DNA from: Ganoderma boninense
Taxonomy: Eukaryota; Basidiomycota; Agaricomycetes; Polyporales; Polyporaceae
Length of the DNA stretch: 64,000 nucleotides
Direction: 5' to 3'
Assembly (NCBI GenBank): GCA_002900995.3
Contig: CM035314.1
Location: 341,252-405,251, forward strand
The translations under genes and the position numbers were made by a program. This document shows, in pieces, positions 1 to 11,843 of the stretch. Position 1 is the stretch's first letter. Every line of letters begins with the position of its first letter. The notes under the pieces were generated by a model. That model did not search any database and had not been told where the DNA came from. It was given only the letters and a program-made list of their open reading frames with translations.

Positions 1-3000
1 CGAAGAACAGTTGATGAAGTTGGGACGGATTTGTTGCATTATTTTGCGAAATAGGCTCCGATTTGGACTGCAGACCCATAGTCTTTTCAAATCGCAAAAA
101 CATTGCTTGTGTACCACGGAAACAGAAGTACATTGTAATTCACGCTGTAAGCCCTGCGAGATACTCGATAATTGCTGCCACTTCCCCTCCCGCGCTGTCA
201 TCCTCCTGGAACATGGCACCTTCTGAAAGCTCATGCAATACATTCTGCGCCTCTCCGTCCTCTGGGGCCACAGCGTTCATGCCTGGAGCGTCAGGAATCT
301 GCGACTCGGACGCATTGACATGACGCCCGGGTCCCAAAACGCCCGAGAATTGGTCCAAACCGTAGATCTGCTGGATATATGCGAGATTGCGCGCGTTCGC
401 GGCACGCCGGTGCTTGCAGTAGTCTTCGAAGGCCCCTAGTAACGGGTTCTGTGCCTCCCGCAGTTGGGGAACGCACCCTGTAAAACAATATTTCCTTGTC
501 TCGAATCCAAGTGTGCATCCGCCGGACCTCTCGGTTGGCGTTCTGAATCTCCTCGTGCGCCCGTGTGAGTCGTTGGGACGCTCGTATCAATTCGCGTACC
601 TCGGGACGTGTCCAAGCTTCTCGAGTACGCCAGGCTGGGTTTCCTGTAGCAGGGGAAACTCTTCGAGGAACGAATAATGGGAGACCCGGTCCCAATCTAA
701 GACAGGGCGAGGAGGGTTCATTTGCTGGGCGGCATCATTGTAACGCTTGACGGTGTTTCGAATCACCTTACACCGCCTTTGAAGGTTCTTTGCGAGGTAT
801 GTGCGGGCCTTGTAACCTGAACAGAGTGGGAGCGATGAGCATATGACGTCAGCGGGCCGGTCAGGAGTAGTCCGCAGACACGAGTCCCGCTCACCTGTCT
901 GGGAGAGGTTCAGCTTATGTAGCTCAAAAAGACGTTGTATAACCAGTCGTTGGAGCTTTCCGAGTGCTCGGTGGTACTGTCTGTTATTGATGTACTCGAC
1001 CGTCTTCCTGTATTGCTCGTCAGTGGGCAGCCATCGCTCGATGTTGAAATCGTCCTCGATGTGATCACCTCGGCAGTCAGGCGATCGACGCGCTCGAGGA
1101 GGAGGCGGCGAGATCGCTCTAGGCGACGAGTCGCGATAGATCTGACCCATACTCCGTGCGACCGGTCTGGGGCGGAAGGAACGTGAGCCGAACGCCACCA
1201 TCATCATCACGAGGAGCGTGGGTGCGGAGTCGTTTGGAGGTGTCGAGAAGCTCTTCCCTGTAGAGTATGTTAACACGCCTGGAAACAGAACGCCGTAGCA
1301 CTAGCCTACCTGGCCTTCTCCAATGCTTGAAGAGTCTCCACATACGTTATCGTCCACAGATTCCCTTCATCCTCATCCCGCAGATTGGTGAAGTAAGTGC
1401 GCTCCTCCCGATCAAATTCCGCCAGTTGCTCCATTGTCAAGCCGAGGTCGTGGAGTGCTGCGGAGATGGCGGCATTGTTCTTCTGGATGACGTCGAGAGC
1501 TTGCGTGTAATTGTTGTACAGGAAAAGTCCGATGTTCGCGTATTTCTCGGAATCCCATTGGCGGAAGAAGGCGTGGATGAAGGACATCCGGCGGTATGGT
1601 GATGCGTAGCGGATGACAGGTGCAAGCTGATTGGAGGCGCTGAAGATCCGCTCCAACGTCTCCAGCTCTTCGAGGCCGATCCCGGGGATGACGTTCGGAT
1701 GATGCTGGCACTGGCAATCATATGAGTGGGAGTACCCGTGGAAACGCGTTGACGCAGAATCGCAACCCAGATGCTTGGAACGCCTCCTTGAGCCGGCTGT
1801 ACAGCACGGTCTCTCCGAAAGCACAGCCTATGTCGTAGCCGAAAAGCTTCTTCCCGGATATTGTTTCCAATGACTTCGCGACAATAGCGAGGGGGTACTT
1901 GGCGCTGAATACAAGTATTAGTAATGATCGCGATAGACATCCACGTACTTACAGTTCCCCACTGCGGACCATGTCTGCCAGCCACAAGATCATCGCATGC
2001 CTACATGCACTCGCGAAGATCCCGGTCTCCTCGAACATTCCCCACATCTTCTTTGTCTCGTCGGTGGCCGCAGCTTTCCAGTGCGATGCGCAGGGTTGGA
2101 ATCCTTGCCATCCGTGGGGTAGGCGCCACGATCGGGGGCTCCGGCATCCTCATCATCCTCGTCCTGATCGGAGTCCGGGAGAACGTCCGGCTTCGCTTGT
2201 GCCTGGCGTGATCGCACCTCGTTCGCGTACTCGTTCACGAACGACGGCGACAAGTAGTAGTCACTGTTGAAAAATGCGAACGTCGCCGGCGGTTCTCCCA
2301 CCAGTCATAGCCATGCGTTTGAGAGAATTGTTGCCATCGAGCACGATCATGCGGGCCCATGTTGGTGGCTCCTCGCCCTCGACCTATAACCCAGCGTCAG
2401 TTTTCGAGATCCCGATCACATCTTGCAAAACCCTACCTCGTAAGAGCACGCAGGACAGCTGTGTAACGCTCGCCAATCGGGGCCCCCTCGACCCAGTGCA
2501 CCCATGACCTCGGCCTCCACACGCGAAAGGATTGTCAGGTACACGTCAAACGTGTCAGCCAGGGCGGTGCGATATTGCCGACGATACGGGATCTGTGCTG
2601 CTGTCAGTCTTTTCACCGGGCAGCTCTAGAAAGAACTTACGTAGTACATGTAGCACAGCATCTTAGCGAATGCCTCGACACTGAATGATGCCTTGAACAG
2701 GCGGATAACACGGAAAAGTTCCAGCGTCCGAAGGGAAATGGCGAGGGTTGGGAAAACCGGGGTGGTGCCTAGGTACCCGGCATGCACAAGCGCTTCGGCG
2801 AAAGATTCCTCTCCGACGATCGGAATCTGCACGGAGGAGGTCGCACTTGAAAAGACGTCGAGGACTTTGATCTCCACTTCTGACGTGGGAGACAGAGGCG
2901 GGTCCTCGGCAGGCTTCGCATATTTCCAGCGGAGGTAAGCAGACGTGAGCAAGGGAATCCGGGGTTTCCAATTGTCGTCCATGGTGCGCACTCTTTGCGC

Positions 3001-3213
3001 CCATGTGCGTGTGTCCTTGGTAACTCGAACACTGGTGCTTTTGTCAAAGATGAGTGTTCAGTAACACCGCGGTCTAGTATCATGACGTACTGTGCATCGA
3101 CGAGATCTCGGATCGCGTGCGCGATGGAATCCTCCTCGGCTACATCCTCCCACCCATCATCATTTGCTCCGGACCCAAGTTCGTCCATCTCCGGCGCCAG
3201 GTCCATCAGAAAG
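1..3213 (-). pseudogene. Truncated, frameshifted KDZ transposase copy (left arm of an inverted duplication)
   Basis: This stretch is the reverse complement of 4711-7924 and covers all of the KDZ transposase there except its first exon and the start of the second. The peptides match residue for residue in every frame compared. The differences I found are seven single-base indels, near 465, 617, 1068, 1133, 1745, 2097 and 2275. Several fall in short homopolymers and they break the reading frame repeatedly. I saw no substitutions. The copy ends abruptly at 3213, where it abuts the outer end of a 430-bp repeat, and it runs off the window at base 1. The 5' end of the gene is missing, so it cannot encode a full transposase as written. 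It may be a real second copy, or an unpolished or misassembled image of the right copy. Confidence 0.85.
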
Positions 3214-3642
3214 CACCTGATCATCACGATTAACTAGTCTAATCAACTTGCCATACCCCCCCCTTTGCCAAGTCCATCAGACTTGTTCTCTTCTATAGGA
3301 GCCCCTACCAGTATCTCCGCCAATAATTCCACTGATTTCCTGGAACGGTAAGGCTTCTCACGTGCCTATTCCGAGCCCGCTTGGGGGCGTTGAGTAGGCT
3401 TTCGGCAGCTCCCGAGGACCCCGCCCAGGCACGTCATGCGCCCGCCACGCGGCGCCTCCCGCCCAACCACGCGCCCCGCCGCCTAGCGCTCCCCTCCCCG
3501 ACGGCGCTCCCTTCTATCAATCCCGCCCTCGCTGTCAGCAACAGCGAGCTCGCCCCTCCCTCGCCCCTCCCCTTCCACTGGGCCATTCTGGCCCGTTCTT
3601 TTTCGATTCCTACATAACTTAGGTCGTACATTTCGATTATGA
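3214..3642 (-). repeat. 430-bp repeat R, left copy (inverted relative to 11,844-12,276)
   Basis: Starting with CACCTGATCATC at 3214 and running inward, this GC-rich stretch matches the reverse complement of 11,844-12,276. The two copies differ by a few substitutions and small indels, for example cacg versus cccc near 3360 and tttcgg versus ttccgg near 3400. Their divergence is therefore of a different kind from the adjacent KDZ arms, which differ only by indels. The outer ends point away from the intact KDZ gene, so the pair is placed like terminal inverted repeats of a 9.06-kb unit. No target duplication is visible outside the two copies. Confidence 0.85.
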
Positions 3643-4357
3643 CGGTAATATAGTCTGCCCATGAGTCTTGCTGCGGCAGTGGTATGTCTGGTGGTGGCTC
3701 TTCCGTATTGGGCGGTTTAGGTAAGCCTTCTCCCATTGGATGCCGCCCGACGTTGAAGTGCTGCAGTTCAACTGCGCCTCCTCAGTGCTCAGCCTCTTAC
3801 TCACGGCGTCGAATGCGAGCCTCAACATGTTCCATAACATACGGTCTGACATAAGGCAGCAGGTCAATAGCGCCACCAGGTTCGTAGATCTCGGCCTTCC
3901 GTCTCGGCTCCGCTATCTTTGATAAGGGCGCCCAATGGTGTTCCGTTCCTGGAATCCAGGTGTAGGGCACCCAGCATCCCTGCTGTTTCACGACGTGCTC
4001 CTACAACCCTTCAACACGATATGTTTTCGTCTTTATGATGTTTGAGTATCGATGCCGTTTGGACAGGCAAATGCAGGGTATAGGTTCTAATATCCTTCGT
4101 CTCTCACCGGATCGCGATACGTATCTGCAGACGTCTTAGCCGAAACAAAGATCGCGATGGGCATCGCGTAACTCAACCGCACCACGCGCTCCCGTCTTTG
4201 CGACAGCTGGCAAGTCCGCCATCAATGCCTGCCCCGCCCCTCGCTATACTCACTCCTCGTTGTGCGCCACATTTAATTTAATAGATTGCTATCTTCCACA
4301 GCAGGCGAATGAGCACACAATCCAAGGGACATAAAGTCGACTGGCGCAAAGACAATA
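3643..4357. other. Region between left repeat R and the KDZ start; possible gene remnant
   Basis: No intact gene is supported. On the minus strand an open stretch from about 3991 to 3800 (containing PGTEHHWAPLSKIAEPRR) and another from about 3736 into the repeat (containing PPPDIPLPQQDSWADY) read like protein but lie in different frames. Together they could be a decayed gene. I do not recognise the family. The rest, about 4000-4357, shows nothing beyond sequence that may serve as the KDZ promoter; no clear TATA box was identified. Confidence 0.3.
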
Positions 4358-7300
4358 ATGGTGGTACGCATTTTATTGCTCACTCAGCCCCCTGCGATGA
4401 CAAAAACCCGGCGTACAGGTGTATCCAGACATGTCAATGTTGCAGGCCCAGGGTTTCGTCCGGGCGCCTTGACTTCGAGATCAGGCAAGACCCAACAATT
4501 CGGAATCGCCCAGATTGCCGAGGAGAAGGTAAAGACCACTCAGCGCTACAAGGGTTTGACATCAGGTACGTGATATGTTTGTGTCTCGCTGGACGCCCTT
4601 ACGAAGTGTCTTTCTTTAGGCCTTGGCAGAGAAAACCTGGCGGCGTTAGCAGCAATCCGAGGCGAAAACCCGGAGGACGGCGAGGATGCAGGGGAGGGCG
4701 CGGATACCGACTTTCTGATGGACCTGGCGCCGGAGATGGACGAACTTGGGTCCGGAGCAAATGATGATGGGTGGGAGGATGTAGCCGAGGAGGATTCCAT
4801 CGCGCACGCGATCCGAGATCTCGTCGATGCACAGTACGTCATGATACTAGACCGCGGTGTTACTGAACACTCATCTTTGACAAAAGCACCAGTGTTCGAG
4901 TTACCAAGGACACACGCACATGGGCGCAAAGAGTGCGCACCATGGACGACAATTGGAAACCCCGGATTCCCTTGCTCACGTCTGCTTACCTCCGCTGGAA
5001 ATATGCGAAGCCTGCCGAGGACCCGCCTCTGTCTCCCACGTCAGAAGTGGAGATCAAAGTCCTCGACGTCTTTTCAAGTGCGACCTCCTCCGTGCAGATT
5101 CCGATCGTCGGAGAGGAATCTTTCGCCGAAGCGCTTGTGCATGCCGGGTACCTAGGCACCACCCCGGTTTTCCCAACCCTCGCCATTTCCCTTCGGACGC
5201 TGGAACTTTTCCGTGTTATCCGCCTGTTCAAGGCATCATTCAGTGTCGAGGCATTCGCTAAGATGCTGTGCTACATGTACTACGTAAGTTCTTTCTAGAG
5301 CTGCCCGGTGAAAAGACTGACAGCAGCACAGATCCCGTATCGTCGGCAATATCGCACCGCCCTGGCTGACACGTTTGACGTGTACCTGACAATCCTTTCG
5401 CGTGTGGAGGCCGAGGTCATGGGTGCACTGGGTCGAGGGGGCCCCGATTGGCGAGCGTTACACAGCTGTCCTGCGTGCTCTTACGAGGTAGGGTTTTGCA
5501 AGATGTGATCGGGATCTCGAAAACTGACGCTGGGTTATAGGTCGAGGGCGAGGAGCCACCAACATGGGCCCGCATGATCGTGCTCGATGGCAACAATTCT
5601 CTCAAACGCATGGCTATGACTGGTGGGAGAACCGCCGGCGACGTTCGCATTTTCAACAGTGACTACTACTTGTCGCCGTCGTTCGTGAACGAGTACGCGA
5701 ACGAGGTGCGATCACGCCAGGCACAAGCGAAGCCGGACGTTCTCCCGGACTCCGATCAGGACGAGGATGATGAGGATGCCGGAGCCCCCGATCGTGGCGC
5801 CTACCCCACGGATGGCAAGGATTCCAACCCCTGCGCATCGCACTGGAAAGCTGCGGCCACCGACGAGACAAAGAAGATGTGGGGAATGTTCGAGGAGACC
5901 GGGATCTTCGCGAGTGCATGTAGGCATGCGATGATCTTGTGGCTGGCAGACATGGTCCGCAGTGGGGAACTGTAAGTACGTGGATGTCTATCGCGATCAT
6001 TACTAATACTTGTATTCAGCGCCAAGTACCCCCTCGCTATTGTCGCGAAGTCATTGGAAACAATATCCGGGAAGAAGCTTTTCGGCTACGACATAGGCTG
6101 TGCTTTCGGAGAGACCGTGCTGTACAGCCGGCTCAAGGAGGCGTTCCAAGCATCTGGGTTGCGATTCTGCGTCAACGCGTTCCACGGGTACTCCCACTCA
6201 TATGATTGCCAGTGCCAGCATCATCCGAACGTCATCCCCGGGATCGGCCTCGAAGAGCTGGAGACGTTGGAGCGGATCTTCAGCGCCTCCAATCAGCTTG
6301 CACCTGTCATCCGCTACGCATCACCATACCGCCGGATGTCCTTCATCCACGCCTTCTTCCGCCAATGGGATTCCGAGAAATACGCGAACATCGGACTTTT
6401 CCTGTACAACAATTACACGCAAGCTCTCGACGTCATCCAGAAGAACAATGCCGCCATCTCCGCAGCACTCCACGACCTCGGCTTGACAATGGAGCAACTG
6501 GCGGAATTTGATCGGGAGGAGCGCACTTACTTCACCAATCTGCGGGATGAGGATGAAGGGAATCTGTGGACGATAACGTATGTGGAGACTCTTCAAGCAT
6601 TGGAGAAGGCCAGGTAGGCTAGTGCTACGGCGTTCTGTTTCCAGGCGTGTTAACATACTCTACAGGGAAGAGCTTCTCGACACCTCCAAACGACTCCGCA
6701 CCCACGCTCCTCGTGATGATGATGGTGGCGTTCGGCTCACGTTCCTTCCGCCCCAGACCGGTCGCACGGAGTATGGGTCAGATCTATCGGCGACTCGTCG
6801 CCTAGAGCGATCTCGCCGCCTCCTCCTCGAGCGCGTCGATCGCCTGACTGCCGAGGTGATCACGATCGAGGACGATTTCAACATCGAGCGATGGCTGCCC
6901 ACTGACGAGCAATACAGGAAGACGGTCGAGTACATCAATAACAGACAGTACCACCGAGCACTCGGAAAGCTCCAACGACTGGTTATACAACGTCTTTTTG
7001 AGCTACATAAGCTGAACCTCTCCCAGACAGGTGAGCGGGACTCGTGTCTGCGGACTACTCCTGACCGGCCCGCTGACGTCATATGCTCATCGCTCCCACT
7101 CTGTTCAGGTTACAAGGCCCGCACATACCTCGCAAAGAACCTTCAAAGGCGGTGTAAGGTGATTCGAAACACCGTCAAGCGTTACAATGATGCCGCCCAG
7201 CAAATGAACCCTCCTCGCCCTGTCTTAGATTGGGACCGGGTCTCCCATTATTCGTTCCTCGAAGAGTTTCCCCTGCTACAGGAAACCCAGCCTGGCGTAC

Positions 7301-7785
7301 TCGAGAAGCCTTGGACACGTCCCGAGGTACGCGAATTGATACGAGCGTCCCAACGACTCACACGGGCGCACGAGGAGATTCAGAACGCCAACCGAGAGGT
7401 CCGGCGGATGCACACTTGGATTCGAGACAAGGAAATATTGTTTTACAGGGTGCGTTCCCAACTGCGGGAGGCACAGAACCCGTTACTAGGGGCCTTCGAA
7501 GACTACTGCAAGCACCGGCGTGCCGCGAACGCGCGCAATCTCGCATATATCCAGCAGATCTACGGTTTGGACCAATTCTCGGGCGTTTTGGGACCCGGGC
7601 GTCATGTCAATGCGTCCGAGTCGCAGATTCCTGACGCTCCAGGCATGAACGCTGTGGCCCCAGAGGACGGAGAGGCGCAGAATGTATTGCATGAGCTTTC
7701 AGAAGGTGCCATGTTCCAGGAGGATGACAGCGCGGGAGGGGAAGTGGCAGCAATTATCGAGTATCTCGCAGGGCTTACAGCGTGA
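4358..7785 (+). CDS. KDZ transposase, CxC1-like type, apparently intact
   Basis: This multi-exon gene encodes a Kyakuja-Dileera-Zisupton transposase, an RNase H-fold DDE-type enzyme that moves large DNA transposons in the nucleus. Visible signatures, in order, are a CPACSYE cysteine pair near 5469; VLDGNNSLKR near 5580, likely the first catalytic Asp; an acidic stretch near 5755; FGYDIGCAFGE near 6080, the second Asp; NAFHGYSHSYDCQCQHHPN near 6173; and GLEELETLERIF with RRMSFIHAFFRQWD near 6247-6369. A coiled-coil-rich tail follows. Short introns sit at about 4567-4618, 4828-4872, 5286-5330, 5490-5540, 5972-6019, 6616-6665 and 7031-7108. The ATG at 4358 is chosen because it leads into KTRRTGVSRHVNV in frame with exon 2; an upstream ATG at 4309 lies in another frame. 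Catalytic motifs look preserved. Confidence 0.9.
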
Positions 7786-7924
7786 ATTACAATGTACTTC
7801 TGTTTCCGTGGTACACAAGCAATGTTTTTGCGATTTGAAAAGACTATGGGTCTGCAGTCCAAATCGGAGCCTATTTCGCAAAATAATGCAACAAATCCGT
7901 CCCAACTTCATCAACTGTTCTTCG
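4711..7924 (+). repeat. Right arm of the 3.2-kb inverted duplication
   Basis: It is the reverse complement of 1-3213 apart from seven single-base indels; position x on the left pairs with about 7924 minus x. The arm starts inside the second exon of the KDZ gene at CTTTCTGATGG and continues past the stop codon to about 7924. The left partner leaves the window, so the full length of the match is unknown. Confidence 0.95.
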
Positions 7925-8088
7925 GTCTGAGGGCGTAGTGCCCAGATCTTATGTTTTGTGGCATTTCAGGCGAGCGCTTCAGGGCGATCTAGTCGGGCGC
8001 TCAAGCACTTCAGGTGTGATCGATATCTCCTCTCCGTTTCTCTCAGCCACTCTCGCCCCATTCTTCGCTCTACCTCTACTGTTCTCCG

Positions 8089-9266
8089 ATGTCTTCCACC
8101 GCAAACAGCATTACCTACGTGGCGTTGGACGGTGGTACATACGCCGGCTTATACGACGCCCGGTGCTGAAGCTTCTTATCTTGATGTTTTTCCGTTGCTG
8201 ACCTCATTCTACTAGGCCGCCGAACATAGCGATGGGAGAGCATCGAGCGTTGCTTCCCATCGTTGTTACCTGCGCTCGGCGGGAGGATGCCGAGGCCATC
8301 GAAGCCCTCAGTGCCGAGTTCGCGACGATCTCGCCCCGGGACGCCCATGCTCTCGCCTTTTCGGTGCAAGAGAGTTCCCTCGACATCCCGAATACGAAGA
8401 GTCACCCGATCTACGCCATCCGTAAGGGGAGCGAGGAGACCGGGATCTGGGTTGGCTTCAAATGGTCAGTAATATTTTACTTCGCACTGTTGTCACCAAC
8501 CAATTCATGCAGGGATCGGGTCATGCGCCACCTCGGCCACTCGATGAAGGGCAAGGTTTATTCTGGTCAGTTCCGGGACATCAAGCAAGCTATCATTTAC
8601 ATGCTCGACAAGCCCGGCTTCAACTTCCCCCTCTGCTCCGGCGACGAGATACCCCGGCCGACCACGACCCTTCCATTGCGCCCAGCCTCGGCGAAGGCAG
8701 AGGGGCCCACGCAACCCATCCACCCTCGCCCTGGATTGCCCATCGAGGCGCAATCGCCATCCCCATCCAAGGTACACTCGCCATCATCCTCCAAGGCCAT
8801 CGCTCGTCCTGCGTCCACAGACAGCAGCGATGACTCTTTCGCGACAGCCCATGGAGATACCGGTGACGACTTGGATGTTGGTGAGTTTCGAGCAGCTGAC
8901 GCTATCCTGCAGTGCTGCTAATGCTTTTTCGCAGGCATTGGCAAACTCAATGTCGCGACCACCATCGTGGACGATGATTCGCTCGCCATGCAACTTTTGG
9001 CGCAGTTCATCACACGTCCCACGGGGATGGGACAGAATAATGCCGGCCGCAGCTTCCGATTCCCGATCACCTTCGGAGACCGTGCGGATGAGTACCTCAC
9101 TGTGAAGATGCCTACGGCAGCCGAGTTGTGGACGGTCCTCCAGGTCCGCGTTCACACGCGTGGAGTGGACGTGTTTGTGCACTACCTTACGTTGCTTCTC
9201 GGGCACAAGTTCAATGCAGGCGAAGCTGGAATCTTGTATTCTCTCATGGTGTCTCCCTCTGTGTAA
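8089..9266 (+). CDS. Protein with RNase H1 N-terminal (viroplasmin-like) domain
   Basis: Four exons, with introns at about 8163-8215, 8466-8511 and 8881-8934, start at the ATG at 8089 (MSSTANSITYVALDGG). After the second intron boundary the protein reads IYAIRKGSEETGIWVGFKW and then a block ending MKGKVYSGQFRD. This resembles the small RNase H1 N-terminal or viroplasmin fold (pattern YAVRKG, TGI, W, then a KxFxT-like segment), which in other proteins binds RNA-DNA hybrids. The catalytic RNase H domain is absent. The middle is Pro/Ser/Ala-rich linker, and the C-terminal part (KLNVATTIVDDDS to the stop) is a second compact region I do not recognise. It lies 300 bp after the KDZ stop in the same orientation, as expected for element cargo. 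The domain call rests on pattern similarity only. Confidence 0.65.
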
Positions 9267-9452
9267 CATGTAGTGTCTCTGCTGCCATTCAATGTATCTG
9301 CCTCCTCAAGTCTAGATCACGTGAGAACCTGTGGGATTGTTAATCTCCCATGGCGCAGTTTCTATCCCCGCCCGCAATTCAATTTTCCAGCCTCTCGACT
9401 TCTATTCTCACACCGACCGTGCTTCTTTTCCCAAGTACTCCTGCACGGCCCA

Positions 9453-11497
9453 ATGACCAGCTCCTCCAACGTGGCAGATCTTCTTCAGAAGCTCGCGCAC
9501 CCCGCTCAAAAGGTCGGAAAGGCGCGTGTCAAGTTCCCTTGGCGGCGTCGGGAGTCCCAAAAGCGGGGGGTCAAGCTCACGGAGGCCGAGCGACGCAAAC
9601 TCAAGGAGAGACGCGAGGACAAACGCGTCAAGCTTGAAGACGCGCTCAACAACGCCCGCAACACCATGTACAAGCTCGCAGAAGAGATGAGCGAGGAGTT
9701 CGGGAAGGCGCATCGCCCCGAATACTACTACTCGCTCATTATGCAGCAGTCGAAGCTGAAGGTGAAGCCTCAGAAGTTCTCCCGGTGGAATGTCTTCGTG
9801 AGCAGAGAAACCCGCAAGCGGAATGATGGTACGTATCATTGTGCCGTAACGATGCGCTTGCACTGACGCCGTCCTTTGCTCCCAGAGCGCGGCGCGGGGA
9901 ACGGAAAGCGCGTCTCGGACGGCTACATCAAGGAGTTGTCAGCCTGCTGGCGCGAGATGTCGGAGGAAGAACGAGATGCGGCCACCGCGGACAGCATTGA
10001 GGAGCTCACCGAGCGCCGCGAGAACCGCAAGGAAGGGGTCCAAAACGTCTTGATCAAGTCTTTCCATGACGCTCGTGCGACGCTCGGCTCTATTCAGCAA
10101 GAGGTATGTCAGATTGCGATCCCTGTCATGATTCCCGCTCATCCCACTTCGTATAGCTTCAATTCCTCGCCGGGCGAACAGGGCTGCGCATCGTAACAAT
10201 CGCCGTCCGCCCCACGTCCGACGCGCTCAATGCCCCGTTCGTATTCTGCAGCGATGAACGTGTCGCGTACTACTTCGAGGCGATCACCAAGATGCCCATG
10301 CAGGAACTTGCCGTGGGCCTCGAAGGTTTCTGCATCTGCGGGATCAACGGTGCGTCATTGACTGCTCGGTTCATCAGGACTCCCATGCTAATAACTTCCC
10401 AGGTCTCACGCAAAACCATCGCATGCAGCTGGGACAATGGAAGACGAAAGTCAAGGACTTTATTCTCGAAAAACTGAGTAAGTACTTCGCTTCTTGCTCG
10501 GCGCGTCCTGTTGAGATCTCACGCGTTTCTAGGTGCTGCGTCGACGCGGGGCCCTATCAGCAAGATGTACTACGTAAACTTCGACCAGCACATCACGGTC
10601 AAGTTTGGCGTGGTGCTCGAGAACTGGCCCCTGACCAGGTTCGCTGCGCCCGGTTCGTTCAGCGCCATCCCCCTCCTTTCCCTTCTCTACAACGCCTTCG
10701 AGAGCGGGATCACGCGCTTCCGCAGCCTCACCGACGAGGAGTGGCTCGGGTGGCTGCAAGCCTACAAGGCCGGAGAAGCCCCGCCCGCTGTGACTGCCTC
10801 CCCATCACAGCTGACAGCTGAGGAGGAAGCCTTGGCCGGCGCTGCAGAGTCGGAAGCTGCGCTCGACCCCTCTCAGGTTTCGGCTGGATCAGGGGCAGCG
10901 TCGACGTCGATGCCATTGGCAGCATCTCCCGACGAAGTGGACGCCCCTGCCACGCCGGTCACCAACAGCAACGCGAGCGTCGCTCCATCCCATGTCAGCG
11001 CAGGCGCTGCTCCCTCGTCACCGCCTTCTGCTCCCAACGTCAACATGCCCGAGGCCCAGATCGCTGAGGTTGCGGTCTCACACGGTCAGAAGCGACCCTT
11101 CCAACAGGTCGGGGACGCCAACTTCATCAACAACTTCGCGAGCGCGGACGGCACGGGAGTCATCCAGGTAACCAAGAAACCTCGGAAGCAGCGCTCAGAC
11201 GCGGGGAAGAAGAGGGGTCCGAGGAAGAAGACTGCCACGACGCCTGCGCTGGCCACTCCCGGAGCCGCGACGCCCGCACTCGCGACGCCCACCTCTGCGA
11301 TGCCCGCACTCGCGACGAACACGCCTGCGACGCCCACCCCCACGACGAACGCACCCGCACTCACGACGCCCACCTCTGCGACGCCCGCACTCGCGACGAA
11401 CACGCCTGCGACGCCCACCCCCGCGACGACCGCGCCTGCGACGCCCGGGCCCGCGACGCCCGTGTCCGCTGTGTCCGTGCCAGGCGTGATGGCCTAG
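9453..11497 (+). CDS. HMG-box-like protein with Thr/Pro/Ala-repeat tail
   Basis: Exons are joined across short introns at about 9827-9885, 10,105-10,157, 10,351-10,403 and 10,476-10,532. The N-terminus is highly basic (KFPWRRRESQKRG, KLKERREDKR). Residues around 110-170 read FSRWNVFVSRETRKRND, then DGYIKELSACWREMSEEERD, the layout of an HMG-box or YABBY-like fold. Further on, YYVNFDQHITVKFGVVLENW followed by PLTRF forms a block I believe recurs in Agaricomycete proteins of this type. The C-terminus is a nuclear-localisation-like stretch (KKPRKQRSDAGKKRGPRKK) and a low-complexity tail. A nuclear DNA-binding accessory of the KDZ unit is my inference. HMG-like genes near KDZ transposases fit what is known of these elements. 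Confidence 0.7.
11232..11465 (+). repeat. Coding minisatellite (Thr-Pro-Ala repeats)
   Basis: Imperfect tandem copies of units such as gcgacgcccgcactc and acgaacacgcctgcg encode TPALA, TNTPA and TPTPA runs at the end of the HMG-like protein. Units keep the reading frame. Such tails usually vary in copy number between strains. Confidence 0.85.
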
Positions 11498-11843
11498 TGT
11501 CCGCGGTGCATCTCAGAGGCAGGCTGCGCCCCTGTGTCTGCACCCTCCCCCCCGTTTCCAAGTCCTCTGCACACGCGCGCAGCGCTGCGGCAGGCGCGGT
11601 TGCCTAGAGCCCGCCGCGCGGAGTCTTCACTGCTAGTAGATGTGTATCCAAGTTATATTATATGTATTTGGCCATGAATATAGAATGTGCCAATGTGACA
11701 AATGCTGCTACCTTGGGGGTCTGTGTGTCGGGAGTCTACACATTGAGAAGGGGAACATATCCCAACATACTGCGGCCTCAGCTTCCAAATGAGGTAGATT
11801 AGGCGGGCGGGAGCAATTAGCATAACAAACACAATATATTGAC
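11498..11843. other. Intergenic stretch before right repeat R
   Basis: No gene is seen. It holds the 3' flank of the HMG-like gene, including AT-rich sequence near 11,650-11,690 that could contain polyadenylation signals. Confidence 0.5.
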
